This document shows, one piece after another, positions 1-12,000 of a DNA stretch of 64,000 nt; within the stretch, counting starts at the first letter, position 1, and the number at the start of each line of letters is the position of its first letter. Below the pieces are notes generated by a model that worked only from the letters and a program-made list of their open reading frames with translations, did not search any database and had not been told where the DNA came from. The position numbers were made by a program, and so were the translations under genes. This DNA comes from Molossus alvarezi (Eukaryota; Chordata; Mammalia; Chiroptera; Molossidae), in contig CM073885.1 of the NCBI GenBank assembly GCA_037176705.1, positions 91,264,501 through 91,328,500 on the forward strand. Direction: 5' to 3'.

Positions 1-183
1 TTCCTCCACGTCCGCACCAACGCTTGTTTGTGGATTTATTGATTGTAGCCATTCTGACAGGTATGAGGTGATATCTTATTGTGGTGTTAATTTGCATCTC
101 TCTGATGATTAGTGATGTTGAACATTTTTTCATATGTCTATTGGCCATCTTTGGAGAAGTATCTATTCAGGTACTTAGCTCAT

Positions 184-423
184 TTTTTTTTTTTAAATTC
201 CTCACCCAAAGATATTTTTCTACTTATTATCAGATAGAGTGGGAGGGAGAGAGACAGAGAGAAACATTGATGTGATAGAGCCACGTCAACTGGTTGCCTC
301 CCGCACGACCGACCAGGGCTGGAGACGAATTGCAACTGAGGTACGTGCTCTTGACTAGAATCAAACCTGCAACTCATTGGCCCGTGGGCTGACACTCTAA
401 CTACTGAGCCAAACTGGCCAGGG
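184..423 (-). mobile_element. VES SINE inserted in LINE-1 ORF2
   Basis: Minus-strand VES SINE. On the plus strand it shows, in order, a T-rich tail, CTCACCCAAAGATATTTTTC, a GA-rich block, and the inverted tRNA-like head ending CTGAGCCAAACTGGCCAGGG. LINE-1 sequence continues on both sides (…GCTCAT / TTGCCCATTTTTTAA…). The flanking duplication is degraded, which suggests an older insertion than the one at 39230. Confidence 0.88.
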
Positions 424-3400
424 AATTTGCCCATTTTTTAAATTGGATTGTCTTCCTGGTGTTGAGTTGTATAAGTTCTTTATATATTTTGGAAATTAAC
501 CTTATCAGATGTATCATTGGCAAATACATTCTTCCATACAGTGGGTTCCCTTTTCATTTTGTTGATGGTTTATTTTGCTGCACACAAGCTTTTTAGAGTG
601 CTGTTTCTCATTGGTTTATTTTTTCTTTTTTTCCATTGGCTAGGAGCTGTATCAGTAAAAATACTGCTATGAGAGATGTCTGAGATTTTACTGCCTAAAT
701 TTTCTTCTAGGATTTTTATGGCTTCACAATTCACATTTAAATATTTTATTCATTTTGTGTTTATTCTTGTGTATGGTGTAAGTTGATGGTCTAGTTTCAT
801 ATTTTTGCGTGTACCTATCTAGTTTTCCCAATACCATTTATTGAAGAGACTGTCTTTACTCTGTTGTAGGCTCTTGCCTCTTTTGTCAAATATTAATTGA
901 CCATAAAGGTGTGGGTTGATTTCTGGGCTCTCTGTTTTGTTCCATTAACTATATGCCTGTTCTTATGACAGCACCAGGCTGTTTTTGTAACAATGGCCTT
1001 GAAGCACAATGACCTTGATATCAGATATTGTGATACATCCAACTTTATTCCTCTTCCTTAAGATTGCTGAGGCTATTCAGGTTTTTTTTTTTTTTGGTTC
1101 CATATACATTTTTGGAATATTTTTTCATGACCTGTAAAATATAGCAGTGGTATTGTAATAAAAATTGCATTGAATCTATAGATTGCTTTCGGTAGTATAG
1201 ACAGTTTAATGATGTGAATTCTTTCAATTTATGAACACAGTATATGCTTTCACTTATTTGTATCTTCCTCCATTTCTTTCTTTAATGTCCTATAGTTTTA
1301 TGAGTACAGGTCTTTTACCTCCTTGGTTAAATGTATTCCCTGATACATTATTTTTTTCTTAGTTTTACTGTTTGATACTTCATTGTGGGTGTACAAAAAC
1401 GCCACTAATTTCTGAATAGTAATTTTGTATCTTGCTACTTTGCCAAGTTCATTTATTAGATCTGGTAGTTTTTTCATGGAGTCTTTAATGTTTTCTATGT
1501 ACAATATCATGTCACCTGTGAATAATGACAGTTTTACTTCTTCCTTTCCAATTTGGATGCCTTCTGTTTCATCTTCTTGTCTGAAGATGGCTATGACTCT
1601 CAGTATTATCTTGAAGAATAATGATGAAAGCAGACATCCCTGACTTATTCCTGTTCTTAAGGAAAATTATTTTAGTTTTTGCCCATTCAGATTTTTCATA
1701 TGTGGCTTTTATTATGCTGTATTATGATCCCTCTATTTCCACTTTGCTGAGAGTTTTTGTCATAAATGGGTGCTGGATTTTAATAAAGTCTTTTTCTGCA
1801 TCTATTGATATAATCATGCAATTTTAATATTTCTTTTTAATGTGATGTATCACATTTATTGATGTGTGAATATTGTACTAATCTTGCATCCTTGGAATAA
1901 ATCCCACTTGAGCATGGTGTATGATCTTTTTAATGTATTGCTGGATCTGGTTTGCTAATATTTTGTTGAGGATTTTAGCATCTATGTTCATCAGGAATAT
2001 TGGTCTATAATTTTCTTTCTTTGTAGTATCTTTATTTGGTTTTAGAATTAGGATGATGTGGGCCTCACAAAAAGAGCATGGAAGTCTTCCCTCCTTTTGA
2101 GTTGTTTGGAAAAATTTTAGAAGGATAGGTGTTAATTTTTCTCTGACTATTTTATACAATTCTACTGTGAAGCCATTCCATCTAGGACTTTTGTTTGCTG
2201 GAAGATTTTAGATTACTCTGCTTCAATTTTATTAGTTATAATCAGTGTATTCAGGCTTTCTGATTCTTCCTGATTTAGTTTTGGAAGTTTTATGTTTTTA
2301 CGAATTTATTCTTTTTGTCCAGGTTGTTGAATTTGTTGGCATATAGTCGTTCATAGTATTTTCTTATAATCCTTCATATTTCTGTGAGGTCAGTTGTTAT
2401 TTCTCTTCTTTCATTTCTGATTTTATGTATTTGGATCCTCCTTTTTTTCTTGTTGAGTCTGGAAAAAGGTTTGCCAATCTTGTTTATTTTTTCAGAGAAC
2501 CAGTTCTTGGTTTTATTGATCTTTTGTAATTTTTTTTTTTTTTTTAGTCTATTTGTCATTTATTTGCACTCTGCTCTTTATTATTTTATTCTTCTACTTA
2601 CTCTGGGCTTTGTTCATTACTCTTTTTCTAGTTATTTTATGTGTACTATTGGATTGTTTATTTAAGTTTTTTTTTCTTTTATTTTTGAGGCAAGTTTGTA
2701 ATGCTATGAACTTTCCTATCAGAACCACTTTCACTGTGTCCCATAGATTTTGGCTTGTTATGTGTTCATTTTCATGTTACCACGTAATCTTTTATTTTTT
2801 TCTTGATCTTGTTGGTAACCCTTTCATTGTTTAATGACATGGTATTTAGCCTCCCTCTGTGTGAATGTTTTTGAGGTTTTTTTTCTTTTTATACTGTATT
2901 TGATTTCTAGTTTCATGCCATTGTGATCCTAGAAAATGTTTGATATGACTTCAGTCTTCTTGAATTTCTTAAGATTTATTTTATGTTCCAACATGTGGTC
3001 TATCTTTGAAAATGTTCAATGTGCACTTGAAAAGAATGTATATTCTGCTGCTTTGGGATGAAATGTTTTATAAATAACTATTAAATCATCCAATCTCATT
3101 TGTCATTTATTTGCTGTTTCCAAGTTGACTTTCTGGCTGGAAAACTCTATCCACTGAGGACAGTTGAGTGTTAAATTCCCCTTTATGATTTTATTGCTGT
3201 CATCCTCTCCCTTAATGTCTACCATGATTTTCTTTTTATATTTAGGAGAGCCTATATTGGATGCATATATGTTATTTTCTCTTGTTGGATTGATCAATTT
3301 AATTTTATGTAGTGGTCTTCTTCATCTCTTGTTATGGCCTTTGTTTTGAAGCTTATTTTGTCAGATATGAGTATTGCTACCTAAGTTTTTTTGTTTCTAT

Positions 3401-3756
3401 CTTTATATTAGCATGTAATATTTTTTCATCACTTCACTTTCAGACTATATGTGTATTTTTTATTCTGAGATGGGTCTGTTGTAGACAGCATATCTATTGG
3501 CCATGGGTTTTTTTTGTTTGTTTTTTGTTTTTGTTTTTTTACTTTTTTTATCCATTCAGCTACCCTATGGTTTTTGATTGGAACATTTAATCCATTTGCA
3601 TTTTAGGTTATTATTGATAGGTATATTATTGATAGGTACTTATTTATTGACATTTTTTTCTTTATACCTATATTTATACCTCCCTCTCTGTTTTCTTCTT
3701 CTTAAAGTGGTCTCTTTCACATTGCTTATAATACTAGTTTGGTGGTAATGAACTCA

Positions 3757-3828
3757 TTTCTTTCTTTCTTTCTTTCTTTCTTCTTCTTCTTCTTCTTCTT
3801 CTTCTTCTTCTTCTTCTTCTTCTTCTTT
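3757..3828 (+). repeat. (TTTC)n(TTC)n polypyrimidine microsatellite
   Basis: About 70 bases of pure pyrimidine, first TTTC units, then TTC units. It sits inside the minus-strand LINE-1 in place of a few bases of element sequence. Homopurine-homopyrimidine tracts with mirror symmetry can form triplex DNA. Confidence 0.95.
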
Positions 3829-6355
3829 AATTGGGCAAGGTCTTTATTTTGCCTTCAATTTTAAAATATTGACTTGCTAGATAGAGTAGTCTTGGTTGCA
3901 GGTCCTTGCTTTTCATCACTTTGAATATTCCATGCCAATCCCTCTGGACTGAAGTGTTTCTGTTGAGAAACCAGATGACGGTCTTAAGGGACTCCCTTGT
4001 AGGAAACTAACTCTCTTTCCCTTGTTTCCTTTATGATTCTTTCTTTGTCTTCAAATTTGCCATTTTAATTATAATGTGTCTAAGTGTGGGTACCTTTAGG
4101 TTCATCTTGATTTGGACTCTCTGTGCTTCCTAAACTTGGTGACTTTTTTCTTCACCAGATTAGAGAAGTTTTCTGCCATTATTTCTTTAAACAGGTTCTC
4201 TAAGCCTTGCTTACTATCTTCTCCTGGTACCCCTATGATGCAGATGTTGTTACACTTGATATTGCCCTAAAAGTTTCTCAGACTTTCCTCATTTTTAAAA
4301 ATTATCTTTTCTTTTTGATGCTCTGCTTGTGTACTTAATTTTAACTTGTCCTCTAATTTGATGATTCAGTCCTCTGTTTCATCTGACCTGCTATTGATTC
4401 CTTCTAGTGTATTCTTCATTTCAGATATTGTATTCTTCATTTCTGATTGGTTCTTCATAGTTTATATGTCCTGTTTAATGCTTACTACCTATTTGTTTAA
4501 ATTCTTAGTGAGATCATTCATTCTTCCCTTAAGGTCCTTGAACATCCTTATAACTATTAAATTCTGCATCTACTATTTTGGTTGTTTTTATTTCTTCCAT
4601 TTCACTTCATTCTTTTTCTAGGTATATACATTGTTCTTCTGTTTGAAGCATTTTTCTCTGTCTCTCCATTTTGTCTCTGTGGATTAGGTAGATCTACTAT
4701 CACTCCTAAGTTTGTTATGATGGCTTTATGATGAAAGTGTCTTATTGGGCTCAGTGGCACAATCTAGATCACTTGAGCTCCATGCTCCAGGAATATTTCT
4801 TGTGGTTTATGTGCACCCCTCTGTTTTAGTTCAGCCTTGAATGCTATTTGCCCTCTCATGTGTGGAGTTGAACCTTCAGGCTGGATGATTACAAGAGTAA
4901 ACCTCAATCACCATGTATGAGACACTGTGCAGGGGCTGCTCCCTGAGGCAGAGTTGTTCCCAGCAGAGTCTGGTGCTGAAATCTCCCTTTGGGTGTGGCA
5001 CATGTGCACCTAGTTAGAAGCTAGTTGGGTCAACCTCCAGTGTGGTCCGAAGCCCACAACTGGTTGCATTGGTTCTGGGTTCATCTGGGTGAGGTTCAGG
5101 TGCAGGTAGCTTTCAGACATTGTGTGTTACCAACCTTGGGATACCTGTCTGTAGCTACACACTATTCACTGTTTTAATCTGGTTCTACTGGACCTCAGTG
5201 TGCATGGGAGTGGCCAATCTTTGTAAATGGATCAGCTTCCTCCAGCTTAGAGCTCTGGGAAGATCTGTAAAAGGACTGAGGCTCCCTGAGACCCTCTTCT
5301 ACCTGTCAGCTCTTCAACCTCCCCCTGAGGTTGCCTGGTCTTCCTCCAGAGCTATGAAAGATTGTCTATAGGATGAGCCCAGGCTAGCCACAATCCACAA
5401 CTCTTTTCACAGATTGAGAGCTCAGTTTGATGGGACAACCAGGGTCAGGAAGATAGGGCTAGTGGGTCCCCTACTTTGGGATCACATAGTCAGGCACTAA
5501 ATGAGGGAAAATGGCCTCTGCTTCAAGGTTAAACCACTCAGTCTCTGCCAAAGTCTCCAACTCTAGTTCCCCCTGGGCTGGGGGTCTCACTGTAGGTTCA
5601 AGATGGGTTCTACCAGCCATCACCTCTTCAGGAGGACCCTCAGCAGTCCTGGCCTCACAGGGATAAATCAAAAGAGTCTCCCATTCTGGATGATGCTGGC
5701 CCAGCCTGCACGAGGGGGTCTAAGCACTTCATCCCAGTTTCAGACAATAGCCTCTCAGGGTCTCACACTTTGTATGTCCTCCTGCAGGCTGCTCCTTTTC
5801 CCCCATGCAACTGCACCAAATGGGTGTATCTGGGACATGGCAGGGCTGATCCAAACAGTCTCCCATTAGGGGTGGCGCCTGCAGACCTGTAGGAGGGAGG
5901 CAGGTACTTCTTCCCCTACCTGGGGTGGTGGGGGCTGAACTTGCAGGGGGGATTAGATTTTCTTTCCCACAGTGTAGCCACACAGCCTAGAACTCACCCA
6001 TCTGGCTCCCAGATAGATGCTTCCCCAGGAGACATAATACAACATTTTTAACTCTGCGTGGCTCCCTGGCCCCTCCATGCCACAGACCAAGCAGTATGAG
6101 GCTGAAAGTCCCAGCCCAGTGTGGCACTCCAATCTTCCTGAGTGGCTGGTTTCAGCAGGATGGGGCAGAAAGTCCCAGCTCCTTGCAGCCCCCTTGCACT
6201 ACAGAACCTTGCAGTACAGGGTAGGCTGAGTGGTTCAACAGGCAGGGAGAGGGGCACCAGCAGTGCACTTGAGGTGGGGAGGTGGGAAAACCAGCCCTCT
6301 TTCCCAAGTCATACAGTTTAGTCACTGGCTGGGTCTCTATCAAAAGCCTCCCCAG

Positions 6356-6601
6356 CCCTGGCCGGTTTGGCTCAGCGGTTGGAGCGTCGACCTGCGGTAC
6401 AGAGAGACCCGGGTTCGGTTCCCGCTAAGGGCACGTACCTCGGTTGCAGTTTGTCCCCGGCCCTGGTTGGTCATGCGGGTGGCAGCCACTCGATGTGTCC
6501 CTTCACATCGATGTTTCTCTCTCTCTCTCTTCCTCTCTCTCCCTCCCGCTCTATCTGCACAAAAAATGGAAAAATGTCCTTGGGTGAGGATAAAAAAAAA
6601 A
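6356..6601 (+). mobile_element. VES SINE inserted in LINE-1 5' UTR, exact duplication
   Basis: Plus-strand SINE starting CCCTGGCCGGTTTGGCTCAG, with tRNA-like A and B boxes, a CT-rich middle and an A tail. A 14-bp target duplication, AAAAGCCTCCCCAG, matches exactly at 6342-6355 and 6602-6615. The exact duplication and consensus-like head indicate a fairly recent insertion. Confidence 0.95.
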
Positions 6602-7424
6602 AAAAGCCTCCCCAGAAAAAAGAGGCCCCCTTAAAGATACTGCTGGGTGTAGCCAGCAGCCCCCCTCTGCAAGACCTATGAGTATGGTCTTGGCTGAGTA
6701 TGGTCTTGAGTACGCCATGAGTATGGCAGCTGGCCTTAGCAGCATTTGGGGTCTGAACTCTGAATTTCCCAGGGTGTGCTATATTAACAGGAGTGCTCTT
6801 CTCTGGAAAGGTGCAGTCTGAGTCTCCCAGGTGGACAGAATCCCCACTGATTTTCACCACCAGATGCTGCACGGGCTCCTCTTCCCATCTCTGTTTCTGT
6901 GGGTTGGGGATCCCTGTGTTGGGACACCATGCTCCTGGGTGGAGGGATTTTTGCAGCCAAGATATTCCTCTGGCTTCTCAGCTGCTGCTGCACCTGAGTA
7001 TGAGGGCTATCCCTTTACGCATCTCAGCCCTTCCTACCAGTCTCTATGTGGCTTCTTCTGTAACCCTTGTTACAATATTTCAGTCTGCTACACTTCAGTT
7101 GAGATTTTTCAGGTTGATTGCTCTATAATTTAGCTGTAAATTCAATTTGGGACTGGGAACAGTTGGGTGCAGCTTCTACCTACTCTGCAGACATCTTGGA
7201 ATTTCTGAGATTTCTTCTTAAGCTTAATTATTTCCTTTTATCTTACCTAATCATGCAAAAGTATTCAGATTCTACCTTTTGCCTCTCCAATTTCATCACT
7301 TCTCATGAAAACATTGCCCATCCCTCCTAGGACATGTCATAGACATTATTGTATAAAAAACAGCAGGTATCTTTTAAGAAATACCAAATTAAAACAAATA
7401 ATCAAACTCCAACTCTCACTTTTA

Positions 7425-7575
7425 TCTCTAGGAACTTGAGTAAATGATTTGCCATTTTCTAGTCTTAGATTCTGCATCTGCAAAATGGAGATATTGCCAT
7501 ATATCAGAGAGTTGTTATTAAATAAGAAGACATATATACCTCTAAGTGACAGGTATTATTAATAAATTGTTGCTG
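7425..7575 (+). mobile_element. MIR fragment
   Basis: Diverged match to the MIR core: an AACTTGAGTAAATGATTTGCC part, then CTGCATCTGCAAAATGGAGATA, then GAGAGTTGTTATTAAATAAG. This order is characteristic of the plus orientation of this ancient SINE. Confidence 0.6.
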
Positions 7576-7679
7576 CCATTATTATCATTATCAATTACTC
7601 TATACTTTATTATTTCTTCTTTTTTCTCAATTTCTTCAGCTAGAAAAAATAAATGTATCCTTAAGATTAATTTCAAATA

Positions 7680-7935
7680 CAACCTGCTCAGGGATGTTTC
7701 TTGACTTCTTCCAGCTTAGTTAGTGTTTTTGTTTTCCCAGAACATTTTTAAAATTATTCTGATAGAGTGTTTTTTTCATAGAGATCAAGTTTATCTGCTT
7801 ACCTGTCTCACAACTAGATCTTAGACATTCTGATGTTAGATTGATACCTTAACATTTTTGTACCCTGCTTAGCTGAGAGCCTTGACTATAAGAGAGCTTC
7901 AATAAATATATAAATGTTTGATTGAATAAACCATT
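7680..7935 (+). mobile_element. L2 LINE 3' end
   Basis: Shows the order of landmarks expected of the L2 3' end: TTTATCTGCTTACCTGTCTC, ACTAGATCTTAGACATTC, and AGAGCTTCAATAAATATATAAATG near the terminus. Strongly diverged, as expected of an ancient element. Confidence 0.55.
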
Positions 7936-10900
7936 AATGAATAAAGCATAAAATGTACTCTATATATCTTCCTCTATATGCCTTTTTCTGGAGCAATTTA
8001 ACTTCTGCATAAAATCACAAATTCACTAAAAATATGGAACAAATTCTGTCCTTATCAGTGGAGAATAAAGGAGTTCTAATTTAGAAAACATACATTAGAT
8101 CCAGCTTGCTATTTGATTCCCTTTAATGATGTATATCAGTTTTAGCTTTTCTTATTCCTAGGAACAAGTTTCTACCTTAAACTTTAATTCCATAGGGAAG
8201 TGTCTGCACTCATTCAGCTAAGAGGTGGCCCAAGGTCTTGTATTGATAACCCACATTACACTGCAATTCTTCTATGTTTGGAGCTCTGTCCAGTTGTCTC
8301 TAGTCTAACTAGGGATAGAGTCCTACCAGCTCTGGAATTCCAGACCGGTACCTAGTTTCTAACTGTCTGTTGCCATTTTCTATGCTGCCAATGCTTAAAT
8401 TTCCCTGCACTCTCTTTGTCTGTCAGAACTTTATATAAATGTGGCTACATAACTGGATTGCCAGCTGTTATATATCCAGACTTCTTACCAGCTCCCAGAA
8501 CTCACTTTGTTCCAACCACCCTGTTTCATTCCAATGAGTATGTCTGGTTTTTATTCCAGAGTTCCTGGACTGATTTTCCTCCTGTTTTTTTTGTTTTTTC
8601 TTTTGCTTCTCCCAGTTCAGTTAATTCTGCTTTTGGAAATGTCTTTCTCAGACATTTTCATGCCTCTTTCCTTGTTCCTTCTCCTTCCCCCCAATCCAAG
8701 GCCACTTAGGTCAGAAAAATCTTCTTTTCCTATTTTCTGTTTTGTTTTTTTTTTTTTTTTTAGTCAAAACAGATAGTAATCATGTCTGCTAAATACCTAT
8801 TGAACACTTAAAGTAAAATTAGACATACAGATGAGTCCCTTCACTCCTATCTGTCTAAACACCCTTGGAAGTGCCAAGGAGTCTGAGAATCCAGAGGTAG
8901 TTATCTTTATGGTTAAAATTATCAATTAAAACTATGTTTCAATAAAGAATAGAGACTCCTGACTAAATCCTGATTGCCTTCCTATTCACCTCAAATCCTT
9001 TGAGACAGGCTCTACAAGTGAATAGTTTGTTGTTATATTTTCTCGGGAATATTTCTGTCCTCTAACCTCTAGAATGCAAGACTGAAATCCCCTCCTTAGT
9101 AACTTGGAAAGAGTATGCAACAGTTCCCAGGGAAGAGGAACCAGTGGAAATGATTTTCTTTTTGGTAATTTCTCATTCACTCCTGAACTGCAATGAACAG
9201 GTGTGGCCAGGAAGTTATGAAGCAGATGTAGATTCACTTGGTTAAAAGCCAGATGCAGAGAATGAAGAGTGTACAGTTAGAGATGAGGTCAAATTGCTAA
9301 AATAGGGAGAATAAAGATATTCTCTATAGAAAAAAACTAGCAAAATAGATGAGATGATGGTTGATTTAGACTCTTAACCCTAGCTCACATTCACAGCACC
9401 TATTCAAAAGGGGCAAAAAAAGGGAGAATCAACTGGTTTTGTTTTGAAGGTTTAGCCATATTGTCAAGAACCCCTGCCTAATAAATATTTCAGCATTTGG
9501 GGACCAAATTTAAATCAATCATGTATTGGGCCATATTTATTTTTACTCATTTGTATATATTTAGCTCAGCACCCTATAGAGATAGCTTGCGAGGCTAGTC
9601 AAAATGATTATTAAGTGGAGAATTTAAACAAGTTATAAAATTGTATTCAATTCTGCAAAATCAGATCATTAAATAATTTCTGTTCAAAATAGTTTGTCTC
9701 ATGTAATCTTGTAGATTAAATAGTTTAACTAGCTTTATAACAAATTTAAAAATAAGTCTTTTGGGTTGAGTCCCCCACCCCCACCAATTTGTTTTATTTG
9801 TTATTTAATTGAGTAAGCTACAATGTAGGTCTACAAGAGACTAGGCTTGGGGTGTTAGGTGATTATACTTTATAGTTCCTACCTCAAAATTGCTCCAGAG
9901 GGAAAATAATTCAACATTTAAACTATAAAGTTAAATTAATATAAAAATTAGAAAGTTTTAATTTTTCAAAGTTAGATGTAGTCAATCATATTTTAAAATG
10001 TGTATTTATTAATTAGGAGGAATTTAACTATCTTATATTAAAAAACTATGCCATATATTAAGATTTATGTTGTGTTCAATAAAAATACAGTTAAAATTTT
10101 TGATTGAAATGACTACTGACATGAGAAAACTAGACCAATCCCTCAACCCTTGGTGATAATAATAGATGAAATATTGGTGATACCAGCGATTTCCTTATCA
10201 GTTCTAATTTCTGAATTAATTATAAATATAAGCTTCAAAAACAACAAAACTTGATTATAGTATAACCATTGTCAGAAGAAAGTGTTAAGAAATCTAATTA
10301 AATATTTTATTTCTGAACAAGATTAAAAATAAAGTAACATATGCTCTTTTAAAATGCATTGAACATTTTTCTATGATATGTAGATTTTTGAAATTAATTT
10401 TTACTAAATGGATGATTCCATTATCTCATAGCTAGGCAAAGAATAGCTGCTCATTAAAAATTCACTCACCATCTAGTGGAGATTTCTTTTAACAACAGAA
10501 AAATGATGCCTAGAATTTACCAAATTCACTTTAGTAAATGTCACATTTCACTGAAGGGTGTGTCTGTTTTTCCTTTTCTTGTCAGGGAGATTTACTATTA
10601 ATTTTTAACTTCAGATTGTATATCTAGCTCTCTAACCATTAAATGGTCAAATCCCTTAGAATCACATGGTTTTGGTGAGTTCTTAGTGAATCCTTAATAT
10701 AGGCAAACTACTTACATAAAGGAGTCATTTACTCTTTTAGTATCTGCAGATATTACCATCTCATTACTTCCTGTTGTAGATGACACCAGTATTGGTGCAT
10801 AATAGATGTAAAGCAGCACAGTTACAACCACACTACTTTTTTCTCATTTCTGTATATCTCCCATAGCTTTGTGGTCTAATTCATTATTTTAATTATCACT

Positions 10901-11742
10901 TATATGGAGCCAAACTCTAGATACTTTGGTTCTGATAAGGTCAAGCATCCATGGAACATCCCCATTTGATGCCCCACAAACACCTCTAATTCAATATTAC
11001 CAAAATTCAATTCATTTGTTATTTCTCATCCCAAACATTTCCCCTTCTCCTATGTTTTCAATGTATTTTAAAGGAATCACCTTACTCCCAGATAAGGAAG
11101 TACAAAATAGAGCACAGTCAGTAACCAAATCACTCTCATAACTATTCATCTCTCTTCCAAGACACTATTATCAAATATTAAGCTCTAACTCCCTCACATT
11201 CACACAAGTGCATTTCCCTATGACATGGTTCATACCATCTTCTACCTTGTTGTCATATTAAATTTCCTAAGGCACAGCTCTGATAATTTCACAATAGTCT
11301 TCAAACATCTTCAAAATCTCTCCAGGGAAGGCAGCTTTGAGATTAACCATAGAAGACAATCTTCCCTTAGAGAAGGTGAAGGAATTCTGAGCATTACTGT
11401 GAACTGAATTCTCAAAGAACATATAGTGATGTTCCTAGAGGGCAGATGAGACAGAGAGGGAGCTAACAGTGAGTTTAGGTTTTTCCTTCTATTTTATTTA
11501 TTTCAAATGTTTTTTGTGCTCCATTTGCATGTGTCCAATCTAACTCAAATGCTTCTTTCTCCAAAACAATTTATCTGATGCCTTCACCAAAACAAAATAA
11601 TCATTCCTTCCTTCAAACATAAGTTGTATATCTGCATACTCTGTATTGCATTTTATACACATTTGTATACATGCTTCATGTTCATGATGGTGCAGTAAAC
11701 TATTGGTAGGGAGAATGTGCATCAGGTTCATTTGTTCATCCC
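7936..11742. other. Unique sequence, no gene recognised
   Basis: AT-rich DNA with no convincing coding frame or RNA gene. It contains a poly-T run near 8745-8761 that is not attached to any SINE or LINE body I recognise. Confidence 0.5.
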
Positions 11743-11758
11743 TCAAAGCAACCTTTTA

Positions 11759-11984
11759 TTTTTTATTTAAATTTTTTTTTCTTTATTGATTTTAGAGAGA
11801 GAGGAAGGGAGAGGGAGAGAGAGAGAAAAACATCGATGAGAAAGAATATCAACTGGCTGCCTTCTGCATGCCCCCTACCGGGGATAAGGCCCACCACCTG
11901 GTCATGTGCCTGACCAGGAATCAATCTGGTGACCTCTCGGTGCATGGGTCAATGCTCAACCACTGAGCCACACCAGCCAGGCTC
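11759..11984 (-). mobile_element. VES SINE
   Basis: Minus-strand SINE with T-rich tail, GAGA block and inverted head ending CACTGAGCCACACCAGCCAGG. The target duplication is 16 bp with two mismatches (TCAAAGCAACCTTTTA at 11743-11758 versus TCAAAGTGACCTTTTA at 11985-12000). Confidence 0.93.
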
Positions 11985-12000
11985 TCAAAGTGACCTTTTA

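Larger units (their letters stand above)
1..7195 (-). mobile_element. LINE-1 with 5' end retained; 3' end beyond window
   Basis: Reading the minus strand, the right side (about 4740-7195) is the GC-richer 5' UTR, then an ORF1/intergenic-type region (about 3840-4740), then ORF2 from about 3720 leftwards to the window edge. Conceptual translation of 3103-3297 resembles the apurinic endonuclease domain, and 1878-2159 is a typical LINE-1 reverse transcriptase segment (NYRPI, then [19 protein letters not shown], then HHAQVGFIP). ORF2 is broken into short frames, so it is not functional. The catalytic FADD box at 1511-1522 reads FTGD, losing the first Asp. Two VES SINEs (184-423 and 6356-6601) and a pyrimidine microsatellite (3757-3828) interrupt it. 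Most LINE-1 copies are 5' truncated, so a retained 5' UTR is uncommon. The exact subfamily is not determined. Confidence 0.88.

Noticed and set aside
6230..6872. Several overlapping frames of 100-134 codons on both strands
   Set aside because: They translate a VES SINE and LINE-1 5' UTR; Leu/Ser-rich tracts come from the CT repeat.
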